From contig JARVLF010000004.1 in the NCBI GenBank assembly GCA_030849465.1, positions 62,001-126,000 on the forward strand: a DNA stretch of 64,000 nt. The letters run 5' to 3'. This DNA is from Moesziomyces globuligerus (taxonomy: Eukaryota > Basidiomycota > Ustilaginomycetes > Ustilaginales > Ustilaginaceae). The notes under the pieces were generated by a model. That model made no database searches. It was given only the letters and a program-made list of their open reading frames with translations, and was not told where the DNA came from. Shown here piece by piece: positions 10,294 through 20,415 of the stretch. The translations under genes and the position numbers were made by a program. Positions within the stretch are counted from its first letter, which is position 1, and each line of letters opens with the position of its first letter.

Positions 10294-11927
10294 ATTGGCT
10301 CGCTCCGAGCGCGTCTGGACAGCGAGCAATGGGACAAATTCCAGCGGCCTCGAGAAATGCAGACTTGAGGTTGGCTCGTCGTGGATTGGCGCTGTCACGC
10401 TAAGCTCGATCGACGCCGCTGCCTGGTTTGGGGGCTCGCGTGAAGCGAGGCCAGTCAGCTCGGACCAGAGTCTGAGACCCGCGAGCCCTGAGCCTCGTGC
10501 AATGCACATGGGCTTGCTAGCGTGGCCGGAGCCAGCTTCTCCGCCGCTAAGCCCTCCTCGTGCGCAGACTCTGAGCCTCGCTTCCGGTCGCGTGCGTTGG
10601 CCACCAAATCCGATCGTCACTCTCCCCCCGCATGCCAGCGTGCCAGCCATCTGGGCAGCTGATGAACGCATCCTCTCGATCGCATCACCTTCCCCTCGTC
10701 GTCAGCTCGCTCGTTTGCGCGCATCATAGGACGACAGATGAGTTGCCGACACCATCCATCGCGGCTAAGCAAACCAAACCACGTTTCGTCCTGGTTCGTG
10801 GCCCAGCGGATGTGCGTGCATTGCGAAGCACATTCAACTGCCGCCAAGGCTGGCAGGGCTGGCACGGTTGAGAGCATGGAGCCAGCGACGTTCTAATTCG
10901 GGAGTAGGGGTTGCAGTCTTGCGTGCATGAGGCGGCGCCGTGCAGCACGGAGGGCGCCCAAATCAAATTCGCCTCTCGCCGGGCCCAGGGGCTCAGAGGC
11001 AACGATCATGCAACACGGCGGCACGCGCTTGTCTGCTCTTTCTCACGCTCTCCGGCTCTCATGCCGTGCCACGAGGCCGAGCTGGATGTTTTCATTGAGG
11101 CGCTTCACCCTCGAGTCGGGAGCCGTCCCTGCCATCACCCCTATCGTTTGCAATCAGCATCACCACGGGCCGGTGCTGAGATCTCTGGGCGTGAGCACCG
11201 CCTCGATGCGGATTCGAATTTTCGCACCCACAATCAGTGAATGCGTGGTATCCGCGACACGTGAGGGGCTTCGTGGCCATGCTCCAGACTCTGAAAGAAA
11301 TAGCTCCGGTGCGGTGAAATTATGCACGCCTCAGCTCTAGCTTCGGAGCGAGGCTCGAGTGGGCGCTGCAATGCACGTCGCGTTTGTGCGCACATGGCAG
11401 CACCCTTAGCCGCCGCCCGGCCAACTGCCAGCGATATGCAGCTCGCTCGGTCGACCCTGCGCCAATTGTGAATGTCGCATTGGTGATTCGACTCGCCAGC
11501 AGTCGTGTTTGAGCGATTTCCCACGCAGTCTCCGCCCGTGGGACGGCGGGTGCACGCCAGCAGAGACGCGTCTTGCCGACAGTGGCAGTCGATGCATGAA
11601 AGCCGACGTGCCAGCCAACACCTCGTCCAGCATCGCCGCACATGTCATCCGAGCCAGCAGTGACGCCGTCGCCGCACGTCTGCCGTACTCCAGCACGAGG
11701 TGCTTCTGGGCCGGGCTTCGAGTGCCCGGCGACGCTTAACCCATAGCACGCTCGAGTTGGATCGAGTTGGGTCGGCTCATCCTCGAGCCAACTCGACGTG
11801 TCGCTCTGGCTCTGGCTCTGGCTCCGAGACTCGCCCGGCCAACTCGCAATTCCCTCCTTCCCCACTGGATCGGCCTGCTTCCGTTGACACACTCCGCTCC
11901 CGTCACAGCCACACAACCAACACCCCT

Positions 11928-11951
11928 CTCGCTCGCTCGCTCGCTCGCTCG
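11928..11951. repeat. CTCG tetramer, six copies
   Basis: Six perfect CTCG units about 480 bases upstream of the DOMON-b561 start codon, in the pyrimidine-rich part of its promoter or leader. Confidence 0.9.
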
Positions 11952-12434
11952 CTGGCCCGTTGCTGCTTCGGAGACCTTCCGAACGGGCGCAGGCCGCTGC
12001 GCTCATCATCCACGCCCGTTCGCCCTGCCGTGTCTCGCCCCTCTACTGTCACCCACAGCCCATCCGCGCTCTCTTCAGCTGCTCTGCAGGGCAAGGCATC
12101 CAACGCTTCCATCTCGCCCTGTGACGCCGCTCCCAATCCAGAATCACTCGAGGGCGTCTCTCTTCCGCCCCTATCGCACTTCGGCCTTCGTCAAGCTTCC
12201 AACTTGCTTCGGCTGGTTCCGTACTGCTGTGCCTTGCCTCGCCTCTTCTCAGACACTCCTCTCGCCAGAGCCTGCGCTGTGTCATCAAATCTTGAGCCCT
12301 TTTCCTCAAACCCCCTCGTCACCGCTGTCTTTATATATCCAGCTGTCCTCCCGGTGCGGCGCCATCGCGATCCCCCGAACTCCCTTTTCGTCTTTCCGCA
12401 CCATCACCCGCCAGCACGACCCACGCCGTCATCC

Positions 12435-13988
12435 ATGATGTCGACGCTACCTAGAATGCTCCTTGCATTCAGCACGCTGCTGCTTGCGACGCTTGCTACA
12501 CTTGCATCGGCGCAGTCCTCCTCGTCTTCTTCGCTCTTCTCCGACCAGTACTGCAACTCGAACCTCTGCCTCCGCGTCATCTACAGCCCCTCGGAGAAGG
12601 TGATGAACATGTCCATGTCCGCAAACGGAGGCGGTGCTCCCATAGGCTGGTACTCTGTCGGCACTGGCAAGCAGATGAAGGGCTCCAACATGATGGTACG
12701 TACATTCCCACTTCGACAAATGTCGATCTACCTTGGACAGTGTGAGCGGCCTTCTGATCGCTCTCCGCCTGGCCCCCGTTCCCATGACAACTGAGATCGC
12801 TAATCCTGCCTTTTCTGCTTTGCTGCCTACTGACTGCTCCGCCTGCAGATCGGCTGGGTCGACACCAATGGCAAGGTCGTCATGTCTCAGCGAACCGCCT
12901 CCGGTCACGATGATCCCACCACCACCATCACCGCTGCAGCTGCCACCATGGACTCGAAGCAGTCCTTCTCCAACAGCTCCGGCACCGTCTGGGCGTGGTC
13001 CTTCCCGCTCTCCGGCTCCGGCTCCACTCCCGGTGCATCCACCTCGTTCATCTGGGCCAGCAACAAGAGCAACAACCCCGCCTCGAGCACCAGCGCTCAT
13101 TTGAAACAGCATTCCGACTATGGCTCCTTCTCCCTGGATCTCACCAAGCCGTACCAGCCCGCGTCCGCATCGTCCTCCTCCTCGGGCTCCACCGGCAGCT
13201 CAGCGCCACTCACACCAGCCACGGCTGCAGGATCTCAGACTGGCTCGAGCCGCGTCATGAACATGAGCAACAAGCTCATCATCGCGCACATGATCATGAT
13301 GATCCTCGCGTGGTTCATCCTCGTCCCAGCCGGCATCCTCATCGGCCGCTACGGCAGGACGTTGTTCACCTGGTTCCCGGTCCACCGTGGCATCCAGATT
13401 GCCGCCTTTGTCATTGTCCTGATCGCCTTCGTCCTGATTGTCGTCGAGGTGGGACGCGACGGAGGCGACCACTTTTCGAGCAACCACGCGCGAGCCGGTC
13501 TCGCCATTCTCATCATCATGGTCCTGCAGATGGTCCTGGGAGCCGTCGGCCACAAGACGAAGCGCTTCAACGTGTCGAGGATCGTGCACGTGGTCATCGG
13601 ACTCGGTGTCACTGTCGCTGCCATCTGGAACTCGACCGAGGGTCTCAGCCTGTGGCAGTGGGCGCCTCCCAAGTGGGCGAGCTGGATCCTGTGGATCTGG
13701 GCCGCCGTGCTCGCTGTCGCCTATCTGGCGGGCCTGGCGCTCCTGCCTCGCGACCTGCGACAGTGGCGTCAGACGCAGGCGGCCTCGAACGAGAAGCACG
13801 AGTATCTGGGCCTCGAGCAGAACACTTCGCCAGGCTACAACACGCCCGGCGAATCGCTGCAGCAGCACTCGCCGGCGCCGGCGCCGGCACACCCTGGCTG
13901 GGGTGCTCCGCCATTGCATGCGGGCGCTCATCAGGGCTACGAGAGCTACGCGCAGCCGCCGAACTCGCACGTGCCCAACCGCTTCTGA
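12435..13988 (+). CDS. DOMON-cytochrome b561 membrane protein
   Basis: A two-exon gene. Exon 1 is 12435-12695, the intron is 12696-12848 (GTACGT to TGCAG, 153 bases, phase 0), and exon 2 is 12849-13988, giving 466 residues. Splicing joins NMM to IGWVD in frame. The first 26 residues are a signal peptide ending in ASAQ. About residues 30-215 form a DOMON haem- or sugar-binding domain facing outside. About residues 225-385 form a cytochrome b561 core with several hydrophobic segments and the spaced histidines of IIAHMI, FPVHRGIQ, NHARAG and RIVHVV, which should ligate two haems. The tail is rich in Pro, Ala and Gly. Members of this family move electrons across membranes and often work with cell-wall or iron redox chemistry; the partner here is unknown. 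Two adjacent ATGs (12435 and 12438) could both start it. Confidence 0.82.
12696..12848 (+). other. Intron of the DOMON-b561 gene
   Basis: It starts GTACGT and ends CTGCAG. The reading frame of the DOMON domain continues across it without a gap, which supports both boundaries. A CTGAC-type branch site lies near the 3' end (ACTGACTGCTCC). Confidence 0.8.
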
Positions 13989-14274
13989 GCGCAGGCATCG
14001 CTTTTCTTTGTCCGCATGCAGCATGTAGATGTGACTTCGACGTCATGTTTGTTGATGATCATGATCTAATCCAGACGACATCCCAGCTCTTGAACGGTGC
14101 TTGTGAAGTGGCTGTTGCTGTTGGTGTTTGTGAAGCAACGGTATGAGAGCTGCAGTGCTGGATGCCGGATCTGTCAAGGATCTGGAACGGACGCGCTGCC
14201 GATCGGGAGATTAACGCTTCTCCCTCAAATCGGAAGACGGCGGTCTGACGCTGAATTTTGGCGGTTGCCTTGAA

Positions 14275-14326
14275 GAAGCGCCCTGGAGAAGCGCCTTGGG
14301 GAAGCGCGTTCGAGAAGCGGCTGGAA
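14275..14326 (+). promoter_or_regulatory. 13-bp GAAGCG repeat array with heat shock elements, HSP104 promoter
   Basis: GAAGCG occurs at 14275, 14288, 14301 and 14314, an exact 13-base period over four copies, followed by a fifth GAAAGCG at 14324. Between copies three and four, TTC at 14309 and GAA at 14314 form a canonical inverted heat shock element (TTC-2-GAA), and the GAA at 14324 lies 10 bases further on, a spacing used by gapped heat shock elements. The array lies about 430-480 bases upstream of the HSP104 start, so I infer that it binds heat shock factor Hsf1. Confidence 0.6.
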
Positions 14327-14503
14327 AGCGCTCGAGGCTTGTGGAGGCGGCGCGTGCCTTCGGCGCTTTTCCTCGGCTGCGGCCGTCAAGGCTTTGATGC
14401 ACGTCCAGCCCCCGCGCCATGTGGTGGTGATTCATCCGCTCGCCAGCTTCATGCATCCCGCTCTGCGCAGCAGTCGGAAGGACCGCTTCTCGGCTCAGAC
14501 AAA

Positions 14504-14508
14504 TATAA
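14504..14508 (+). promoter_or_regulatory. TATA box of HSP104
   Basis: AAATATAACC lies about 245 bases upstream of the start codon and about 180 bases downstream of the heat-shock-like array. The distance implies a leader of roughly 200 bases, which is CA-rich and lacks obvious structure. Confidence 0.45.
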
Positions 14509-14752
14509 CCAACCAGTCTGCAGCGTCTCAGTTACCTTTCCACACCTCACATCCATCACGAACAACCACTCATACCCTATCCGAAGATCCACGTTCCAAC
14601 TCAATCATACCCAACGCCATCTATTCCACACTCACACACACACGCTCTTTCGCGCTAGCACTGCGCCTCATCGTCTTGACCACCGGCATCCTTCAACCAA
14701 ACCCGATACTTGACCCACCGCATTACCACCCCACCACAATCGCATCGCAGAC

Positions 14753-17503
14753 ATGTCGTTCGAATTCACAGATCGCGCTCAGTCGTCGGTCTCGGCAGCT
14801 CTTCAGCTCGCCAAGGATCACTCGCATCCGCAGGTCAGCCCAGCCCACCTCGCCTTAGCGCTGCTGACCGACGACACTTCCAACTCGCAGGGCGTGCAAT
14901 CCACCAACGAATCTAGCCAGTCGCTCTTCAAGAGCATCTGCACCAAGGCCGGCGTCGACATCAAGATCCTCGAAGACAAGCTGCGCGCCACGCTCCGCAA
15001 GATCCCGTCCCAGACCCCGCCTCCAGACGACATCAGCCTCTCGAGCCCGGCGCTCAAGGTGCTCAAGGAAGCCGAGAACCAGAAGAGCACCCAGCGCGAT
15101 GCGTTCATCGCGCAGGACCACATCCTGCTCGGCCTCGTCCAGGACAACACCATCAAGCAGCTTCTCAAGGAGGCCGGGCTCGCCAACGAACAGCTCATCA
15201 AGACCGCCATCACCCAGGCGAGAGGCGGCCGCCACATCGACAGCAAGAGCGCCGAGGCCGGCTACGACGCGCTCGCAAAGTACTGCACCGACCTCACCCA
15301 GCTCGCCGCCGAAGGCTCGCTCGACCCCGTCATCGGACGCGACAACGAGATCCGCCGCGCAGTCCGCGTCCTCTCGAGGAGGACCAAGAACAACGCCGTG
15401 CTCATCGGCAGCCCCGGTGTCGGCAAGACCGCCATCGTCGAGGGCCTCGCCCAGCGCGTCGTCGATCGCGACGTGCCCCCCAACCTCCTCGGCAAGATCC
15501 TCAGCCTCGATGTCGGAGGCCTCATGGCCGGCGCAAAGTACCGTGGCGAGTACGAGGAGCGCGTCAAGTCGGTGCTCTCGGACATTGAAAAGATGACCGC
15601 CGACGGTACGCCGTGCATCCTCTTTATCGACGAGATGCATCTGCTCATGGCCGGCCAGGGCAGCTCCGGCGGCGGCATGGATGCGGCCAACCTGCTCAAG
15701 CCCATGCTGGCGCGCGGCAAGCTCCGCGTCATTGGCTGCACCACCGCCAACGAGTACCGGCAGTACATTGAGAAGGACGCTGCGCTCGAGCGGCGCTTCC
15801 AGTCGATCCTCGTCAACGAGCCGAGCGTCGAGGACTGCATCGCCATCCTGCGCGGCATCCGCGACAAGTACGAGGTGCACCACGGCGTGCGCATCCTCGA
15901 CGCGGCCATCGTCTCGGCCGCGCAGCTCGCCAAGCGCTACCTCACCGACCGCCGCCTGCCGGACTCGGCGATCGACCTGGTCGACGAGGCGTGCGCCGAC
16001 GTGCGCGTCTCGCGCGAGACGGTGCCCGAGGAGGTGGACAAGCTCGAGCGCAAGCGGCTCCAGCTCGAGATCGCCGTGCACGCGCTCACGCGCGAGAAGG
16101 ACGCGCAGTCCAAGCAGTCGCTAGACGAGACGCGCCGCCAGATCCAGGCCATCGACGACGAGCTCGCGCCCATCAAGGCGGCCTACGAGGCGCAGAAGGC
16201 TAAAGGTGACGAGATCAACAGCGTCCGCCGCAAGATGGAGGAGGTCCGCGCCAAGATCGCCGAGGCCGAGCGCAGGTACGACCTGGCGACGGCGTCGGAC
16301 CTCAAGTTCTACGCGCTGCCGGACCTCGAGGCCAAGCTGCAGCAGCTGCAGGCGGCCGAGCGCCGGCGCGAGGAGGAGGGCCGCGACGGCGACACCAACG
16401 CCGTGACCGCCGATGCGATCGCCAACATTGTGGGCCGCTGGACGGGCATCCCCGTCTCGCGCATGCTCGAGTCGGAGAAGACCAAGCTGCTGCGGCTCGA
16501 GCGCACGCTGGCGCGCGAGGTGATCGGGCAGGACGAGGCGGTCAAGAGCGTAGCGCAGGCGATCCGGCTCTCGCGCTCGGGCTTGGCGGACGCCAACCGA
16601 CCCATCGCCTCGTTCCTCTTTGCCGGCTCGTCGGGCTCGGGCAAGACGCTGCTCAGCCGCACGCTCGCCAAGTGCATGTTTGACTCGGCCGACGCCATGG
16701 TGCGCATCGACTGCAGCGAGTTTAGCGAGAAGCACTCGATCTCGCGCCTCATCGGCGCGCCGCCCGGCTACGTCGGCCACGAGGAGGGCGGCGTGCTGAC
16801 CGAGGCGGTGCGACGCAAGCCGTTTAGCATCGTGCTGCTCGACGAGATCGAAAAGGCCTCGCGCGAGTTTGTGCAGCTCTTCCTCGGCGTGCTCGACGAA
16901 GGCCGGCTGCAGGACAGCCAGGGCAGGCAGGTCTCGTTCCGCAACACCATCATCATCATGACGTCCAACCTCGGCTCGGCCTACATCAACGAGGCGGCCG
17001 AGGAGGACGAGATGAGCGCGGCGACGCGCCAGCTCGTCATGGGCTCCATCAAGGCGGCGCTGCCCACCGAGTTTGTCAACCGCATCGACAGCATTGTGGT
17101 GTTTAGCAAGCTCTCGCGCCGCAACGTCAAGGCGATTGTCGACGTGCGGCTGGCCGAGGTCGAGGCGAGGATCCGCGCGAATGGCGGCAAGGCTAGGCTG
17201 GTGCTCGACGAGGCGGCCAAGGACTTTTTGGTCGCAACCGGCTTCTCGCCGACGATGGGCGCGCGTCCGCTCAACAGGTCCATCCAGCAGGAGCTCCTCT
17301 CGCCGCTCTCGATCCTCATCCTCTCGGGCCGCGTCGATGCCAAGGAGGACGAGACGATCCGAGTGCGCTTCGACAGGCATCGCAACGGCCTCGTCGTCGA
17401 ACCCAACCACGAGGCCGCGAACCTCGACGCCGCAGACGACGAGCCCATGTCGGACGACGACGAGTACGACCATGCGCGCATCGAGGAGGATCCGCTCGAC
17501 TAG
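14753..17503 (+). CDS. HSP104: Hsp104 / ClpB-type disaggregase
   Basis: A 916-residue intronless AAA+ chaperone of usual family length, acting in cytosol and nucleus with Hsp70 to pull proteins out of aggregates after heat stress. The N-terminal Clp repeat domain covers about residues 1-150. The first ATPase domain has Walker A GSPGVGKTA near residue 219 and the Walker B-type LFIDEMH. A charged coiled-coil middle domain lies at about residues 410-540. The second ATPase domain has GSSGSGKTL near residue 624 and VLLDEIEKA. The end is acidic (HARIEEDPLD), like the Hsp104 tail that binds TPR co-chaperones. There is no mitochondrial presequence, which argues against the mitochondrial paralogue Hsp78. 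The promoter carries a heat-shock-like repeat array. Codon use is extremely GC-rich, as expected for a strongly expressed gene here. Confidence 0.95.
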   Translation: MSFEFTDRAQSSVSAALQLAKDHSHPQVSPAHLALALLTDDTSNSQGVQSTNESSQSLFKSICTKAGVDIKILEDKLRATLRKIPSQTPPPDDISLSSPALKVLKEAENQKSTQRDAFIAQDHILLGLVQDNTIKQLLKEAGLANEQLIKTAITQARGGRHIDSKSAEAGYDALAKYCTDLTQLAAEGSLDPVIGRDNEIRRAVRVLSRRTKNNAVLIGSPGVGKTAIVEGLAQRVVDRDVPPNLLGKILSLDVGGLMAGAKYRGEYEERVKSVLSDIEKMTADGTPCILFIDEMHLLMAGQGSSGGGMDAANLLKPMLARGKLRVIGCTTANEYRQYIEKDAALERRFQSILVNEPSVEDCIAILRGIRDKYEVHHGVRILDAAIVSAAQLAKRYLTDRRLPDSAIDLVDEACADVRVSRETVPEEVDKLERKRLQLEIAVHALTREKDAQSKQSLDETRRQIQAIDDELAPIKAAYEAQKAKGDEINSVRRKMEEVRAKIAEAERRYDLATASDLKFYALPDLEAKLQQLQAAERRREEEGRDGDTNAVTADAIANIVGRWTGIPVSRMLESEKTKLLRLERTLAREVIGQDEAVKSVAQAIRLSRSGLADANRPIASFLFAGSSGSGKTLLSRTLAKCMFDSADAMVRIDCSEFSEKHSISRLIGAPPGYVGHEEGGVLTEAVRRKPFSIVLLDEIEKASREFVQLFLGVLDEGRLQDSQGRQVSFRNTIIIMTSNLGSAYINEAAEEDEMSAATRQLVMGSIKAALPTEFVNRIDSIVVFSKLSRRNVKAIVDVRLAEVEARIRANGGKARLVLDEAAKDFLVATGFSPTMGARPLNRSIQQELLSPLSILILSGRVDAKEDETIRVRFDRHRNGLVVEPNHEAANLDAADDEPMSDDDEYDHARIEEDPLD

Positions 17504-17696
17504 GCGGCGCACCCCACCACCCGGCGCGTCCGTCCGCAAGCTCGGTTTCTTGTTCTGCATTCATCACTGTTTCGCGCTTCGTTCATTCATCGTCATCGCA
17601 TGTAAGCAACACGCACAAAGTCCAAAACAGCATCATCTTGAATGTCGGTTCGAGGGTGTACAGTGGAGCAAAAGGAAAGGGGAGGGGGGCGGGGGT

Positions 17697-18737
17697 TTAG
17701 ATCTTGTGTTGGGGGTTGTCGCGGGCTTTGCCGAGTTGGCCGGACTCGATGAGGGTACCGTTGACCTGTTGCTCTACTTGGGGGATGAGTTTTTCGAGTT
17801 GGGACCAGTCGTTGCCGATGAGCGAGACGTCTACGCCGTTGTTCCATTTGGGGTAGGAGCCGACCTTGATGTCGAGCGGTTTGCACTGGTCGGTGAGTTT
17901 GACGAGGAAGGGCGAGATGTTGGATTCGGGGAGTTTGGTGTGGATGAGTACGCGGTAGGGACGGGGACGCGAGGGGTCTAGAGGGATGTAGGCCTCCATA
18001 CCATCCAGGAGGGCTTCAAACAGACGCGGGACTCCTGGAAGGATGCAGAGCTTTCCAGCCATACGCACCACGGGCACCCAGAGCCGTTCGGTGGGGAAGA
18101 TGACCTCGGCGTTTCGCTTGGGGAAGAGCGCCATGCGTTTGCGCGCCGTGATCATCTCCTCGGTCACATCGTCCGTATTCACCTGTCTCGCCTTGAGGTT
18201 CTCCGCCATACGACGAACCACCTCGTCGTCATAGACGAGCTCGCCCGACTCGTCAAACGCCTTGGCCATACTCTGGTAGGTGATATCGTCCGGAGTAGGT
18301 CCGATACCACCACTGGAAACCACCCAGTCGAATTGGCTGGTGAGTCGACGCGCAGCTTCGACGATCGTCTGCTCGTCGTCGGGGATCACCTCGATGCGTC
18401 GCAGATCGATGCCCAGGTCAAAGCAGAACTTGGCCAGGTAGTTGCTGTTGCTATCCTTGGTCTTGCCGTTCAACACCTCGTCGCCGATGATCAGGCACGC
18501 CGCCGTCGAGACGTACTTGCCCGGTCCCAGCGGATTCTGCGTGCCAAAGTCCGGCACCGCCGTCTTTTCAAACGTAGGCAGCTCCGGCGCAGACGCCGGC
18601 GTGGTGCTCGACATGCTTCGCTGGACAAACGCGCCGCGGCCGAGCGACGAGGTGCGGAAGGCGGTGGCGGTCGTGAGGCGGGTTGTGCGAGAGAGCGGCA
18701 GAGACGTACGGACGAGCAAGCGTGGTACGCCCAACAT
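17697..18737 (-). CDS. MoaB/CinA-type molybdopterin-binding domain protein, probably mitochondrial
   Basis: 346 residues from the ATG at 18737; the frame runs a little further upstream but without an ATG. The first 45 or so residues are rich in Arg, Ser, Thr and Leu and lack acidic residues, as in a mitochondrial presequence; a second Met in QRSMSS could give a cytosolic form. A MoCF-biosynthesis (MoaB/MogA/CinA N-terminal) domain follows, with the family signatures IIGDEVLNGKT and SSGGIGPTPDDITYQ. Similar single-domain fungal proteins are annotated as molybdopterin-binding or FAD-synthase-like proteins; their substrate is not settled. Only this domain is visible, with no CinA amidase and no PAPS-reductase-like FAD synthase domain. 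It converges with HSP104, with 193 bases between the stop codons. Confidence 0.75.
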   Translation of the reverse strand: MLGVPRLLVRTSLPLSRTTRLTTATAFRTSSLGRGAFVQRSMSSTTPASAPELPTFEKTAVPDFGTQNPLGPGKYVSTAACLIIGDEVLNGKTKDSNSNYLAKFCFDLGIDLRRIEVIPDDEQTIVEAARRLTSQFDWVVSSGGIGPTPDDITYQSMAKAFDESGELVYDDEVVRRMAENLKARQVNTDDVTEEMITARKRMALFPKRNAEVIFPTERLWVPVVRMAGKLCILPGVPRLFEALLDGMEAYIPLDPSRPRPYRVLIHTKLPESNISPFLVKLTDQCKPLDIKVGSYPKWNNGVDVSLIGNDWSQLEKLIPQVEQQVNGTLIESGQLGKARDNPQHKI

Positions 18738-19053
18738 CAAGCACCGTGTCAAAGTGAAAGCAAGCGACTGAGAAGGTCGATGGTGCACAGAGGCAAGGAC
18801 TGGTCAGGCCGGACCTCGTCCGCGTCAGCTCAGCGGGGATGCTCGTATTGACCTCCTCGTTTCACTGATTGCGGCGTCGATGCAGTTTCGCGTAAGACTC
18901 GACGATTCCTCCACATCCGTGCAAATCCATCCTCACGATGTTAGACCTCACTTTCCATCCTCACGGCGGCCCCAATTTTCTTTCCCTTTTCTTTTTTCCT
19001 TTTTCTTCCAAAAGGTTGGGCATTTCTCTGCGTTTGGCTAGTTTGGAGTGCTC
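18738..19053. other. Short intergenic region
   Basis: This stretch lies between the start of the MoaB/CinA-like gene and the stop of the acid phosphatase gene, both on the minus strand. It should hold the promoter of the first and the 3' end of the second. A T-rich stretch (TTTTCTTTTTTCC) lies at about 18975-19000. No gene is seen. Confidence 0.5.
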
Positions 19054-20415
19054 CTACTTGCCACAGGCGGCGGTCCAAGCCTCGTCGCCGACCTGGACCT
19101 GGTTGGCCTTCTTGACGGGCGCGCTGTTGAGGAAGTCGTCGAGCAGGCACGCGCCCGTTCGGTCCACCTTGCAGATCGGGCTGAGGTCGAGCGGAGCCTT
19201 GTTGAGCCTCAGCTGGATGCGGCTCTTGGCCTTGCCGCAGCTGAGCTTCCTCCACTCCATCTGCGCGCCAAAGGGCACCTGCAAGCTCGTCCTCCAGTTC
19301 CTTGCTGGGCTCACCGGGCCGGTGGTCGGGTAGGACTTGTCGGCGACGAGGCCGAGCGTGGTGAGGATGAGGTCGATGGTGGTGTCGTGGGCAAAGTCGA
19401 ACCAGAGCGTCTTGGGCGCTCCGTTGGGTTCGGTGTAGCGTTCCGGATGCGTGAGGCGCTCGGTGAGGTTCGAGACAAAGAGCGAGCCCATGATCTGTCC
19501 CGAGCGATTGGGCAGTCCGTAGCCGAACGCGCCGCGCATGAGCAGGTCGAGCTCGTACTCAAACTGCTCGATCTGCTCGCGCGAAAAGACGCCGCACCAC
19601 CGACTCGCCTCGAGCTTGCCCGTCGCGGCCAGGTCGTAGGCGCACGCCCACAGCATCCCGTGCACATTGTCCGCCGTCAGGTTCATCCACGGCCACACGC
19701 TCTTGAGCTCGCGGTTGAACTGCGCCGCGATCGGAGGCAGGTAGACCTTGCCCCACTCGCTGACGGGCGCACCCCCCGAGGCGTAGGTCCAGTTCTTGCA
19801 CGTCTCCATGGGCGTGATGTAGCTCTTGACACCCAACGACTCGGAGATCACCTCGAGCTTGGCCGTCGTGTTGGCCGTCTTGCCGAGGTAGCCGGCTGCG
19901 AACCACTGCGCGCTCTCGACGACGCGATCCTGCTCGCCGGCCAGGAACTGCGTCGTGTTGAGCGCGGGATAGTCGAGTCGCATCTGCACGCCGTGCTCAA
20001 AGAGCTCGCGTCGTCCGACCGCCGTCAGATCATCCTGCTTGAGCCCATCCGCGTTCCAACCCTGGTTGGCCAGGAAGGCGAAGCGCGCAGGAGGTCGACG
20101 CAGCGGCTGGTGCAGCTCCGAGGTGTGGTTGTTGAGGTAGTACGAGAGGTTGCGGATCGTCCCGATCTCCTGCGAGATCGGTCCGCGCGAGCCGTGTCGG
20201 TGGACGAGCGAGACCGACTCGACCTCGCACCCCGCCGGTACGCCCTGCGAGAGCCCGTGCGAAACCGGCGCATCAAAGTACGGAGAGAGGTTGCCCAGAT
20301 GCTCCTCGAGCTTCCACCTCGCCCCGTCGGCCGAGCGCGGCGCGACCACCGAAGCACCTGCCGTGGCTGCGAGCACCACGAGCAGCGAGGCACTCTTGAA
20401 CATGCCGCCGACCAT
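19054..20415 (-). CDS. Secreted histidine acid phosphatase / phytase-like
   Basis: 453 residues from the ATG at 20415, followed at once by a signal peptide of about 21 residues (hydrophobic run SASLLVVLAATAGA). The histidine phosphatase branch 2 signature RHGSRGP lies near residue 70, with the phosphate-accepting His, and the proton-donor HD pair is in WFDFAHDTTID near residue 340. Cysteines are spaced along the chain, consistent with disulphides in a secreted enzyme. The likely role is release of inorganic phosphate from phosphomonoesters or phytate outside the cell. A TATA box lies about 86 bases upstream. Phytase and general acid phosphatase cannot be separated by eye. Confidence 0.85.
   Translation of the reverse strand: MVGGMFKSASLLVVLAATAGASVVAPRSADGARWKLEEHLGNLSPYFDAPVSHGLSQGVPAGCEVESVSLVHRHGSRGPISQEIGTIRNLSYYLNNHTSELHQPLRRPPARFAFLANQGWNADGLKQDDLTAVGRRELFEHGVQMRLDYPALNTTQFLAGEQDRVVESAQWFAAGYLGKTANTTAKLEVISESLGVKSYITPMETCKNWTYASGGAPVSEWGKVYLPPIAAQFNRELKSVWPWMNLTADNVHGMLWACAYDLAATGKLEASRWCGVFSREQIEQFEYELDLLMRGAFGYGLPNRSGQIMGSLFVSNLTERLTHPERYTEPNGAPKTLWFDFAHDTTIDLILTTLGLVADKSYPTTGPVSPARNWRTSLQVPFGAQMEWRKLSCGKAKSRIQLRLNKAPLDLSPICKVDRTGACLLDDFLNSAPVKKANQVQVGDEAWTAACGK

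Larger units (their letters stand above)
7817..12434. other. Gene-free 4.6 kb region with simple repeats
   Basis: This is the longest stretch without a supported gene. It begins with the promoter of the ATPase gene and ends with the promoter and leader of the DOMON-b561 gene. Between them I find no frame with a recognisable domain. The region is marked by a G16 run, a T36 run, CGAGG pentamers at two places, a CTCG tetramer run and two TTAGGG units, all listed separately. The short frames that exist are arginine- and serine-rich and look like chance. Decayed mobile DNA or a non-coding RNA gene cannot be excluded by eye. Confidence 0.5.
13989..14752. other. Intergenic region with the HSP104 promoter
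   Basis: It holds the 3' end of the DOMON-b561 transcript and then the promoter and a CA-rich leader of HSP104. The heat-shock-like repeat array (14275-14326) and a TATA box (14504-14508) are listed separately. No further gene is seen. Confidence 0.6.

Noticed and set aside
11700..12434. N-terminal extension of the DOMON-b561 protein
   Set aside because: The frame is open upstream but has no conserved sequence, while a clear signal peptide begins at the ATG at 12435.
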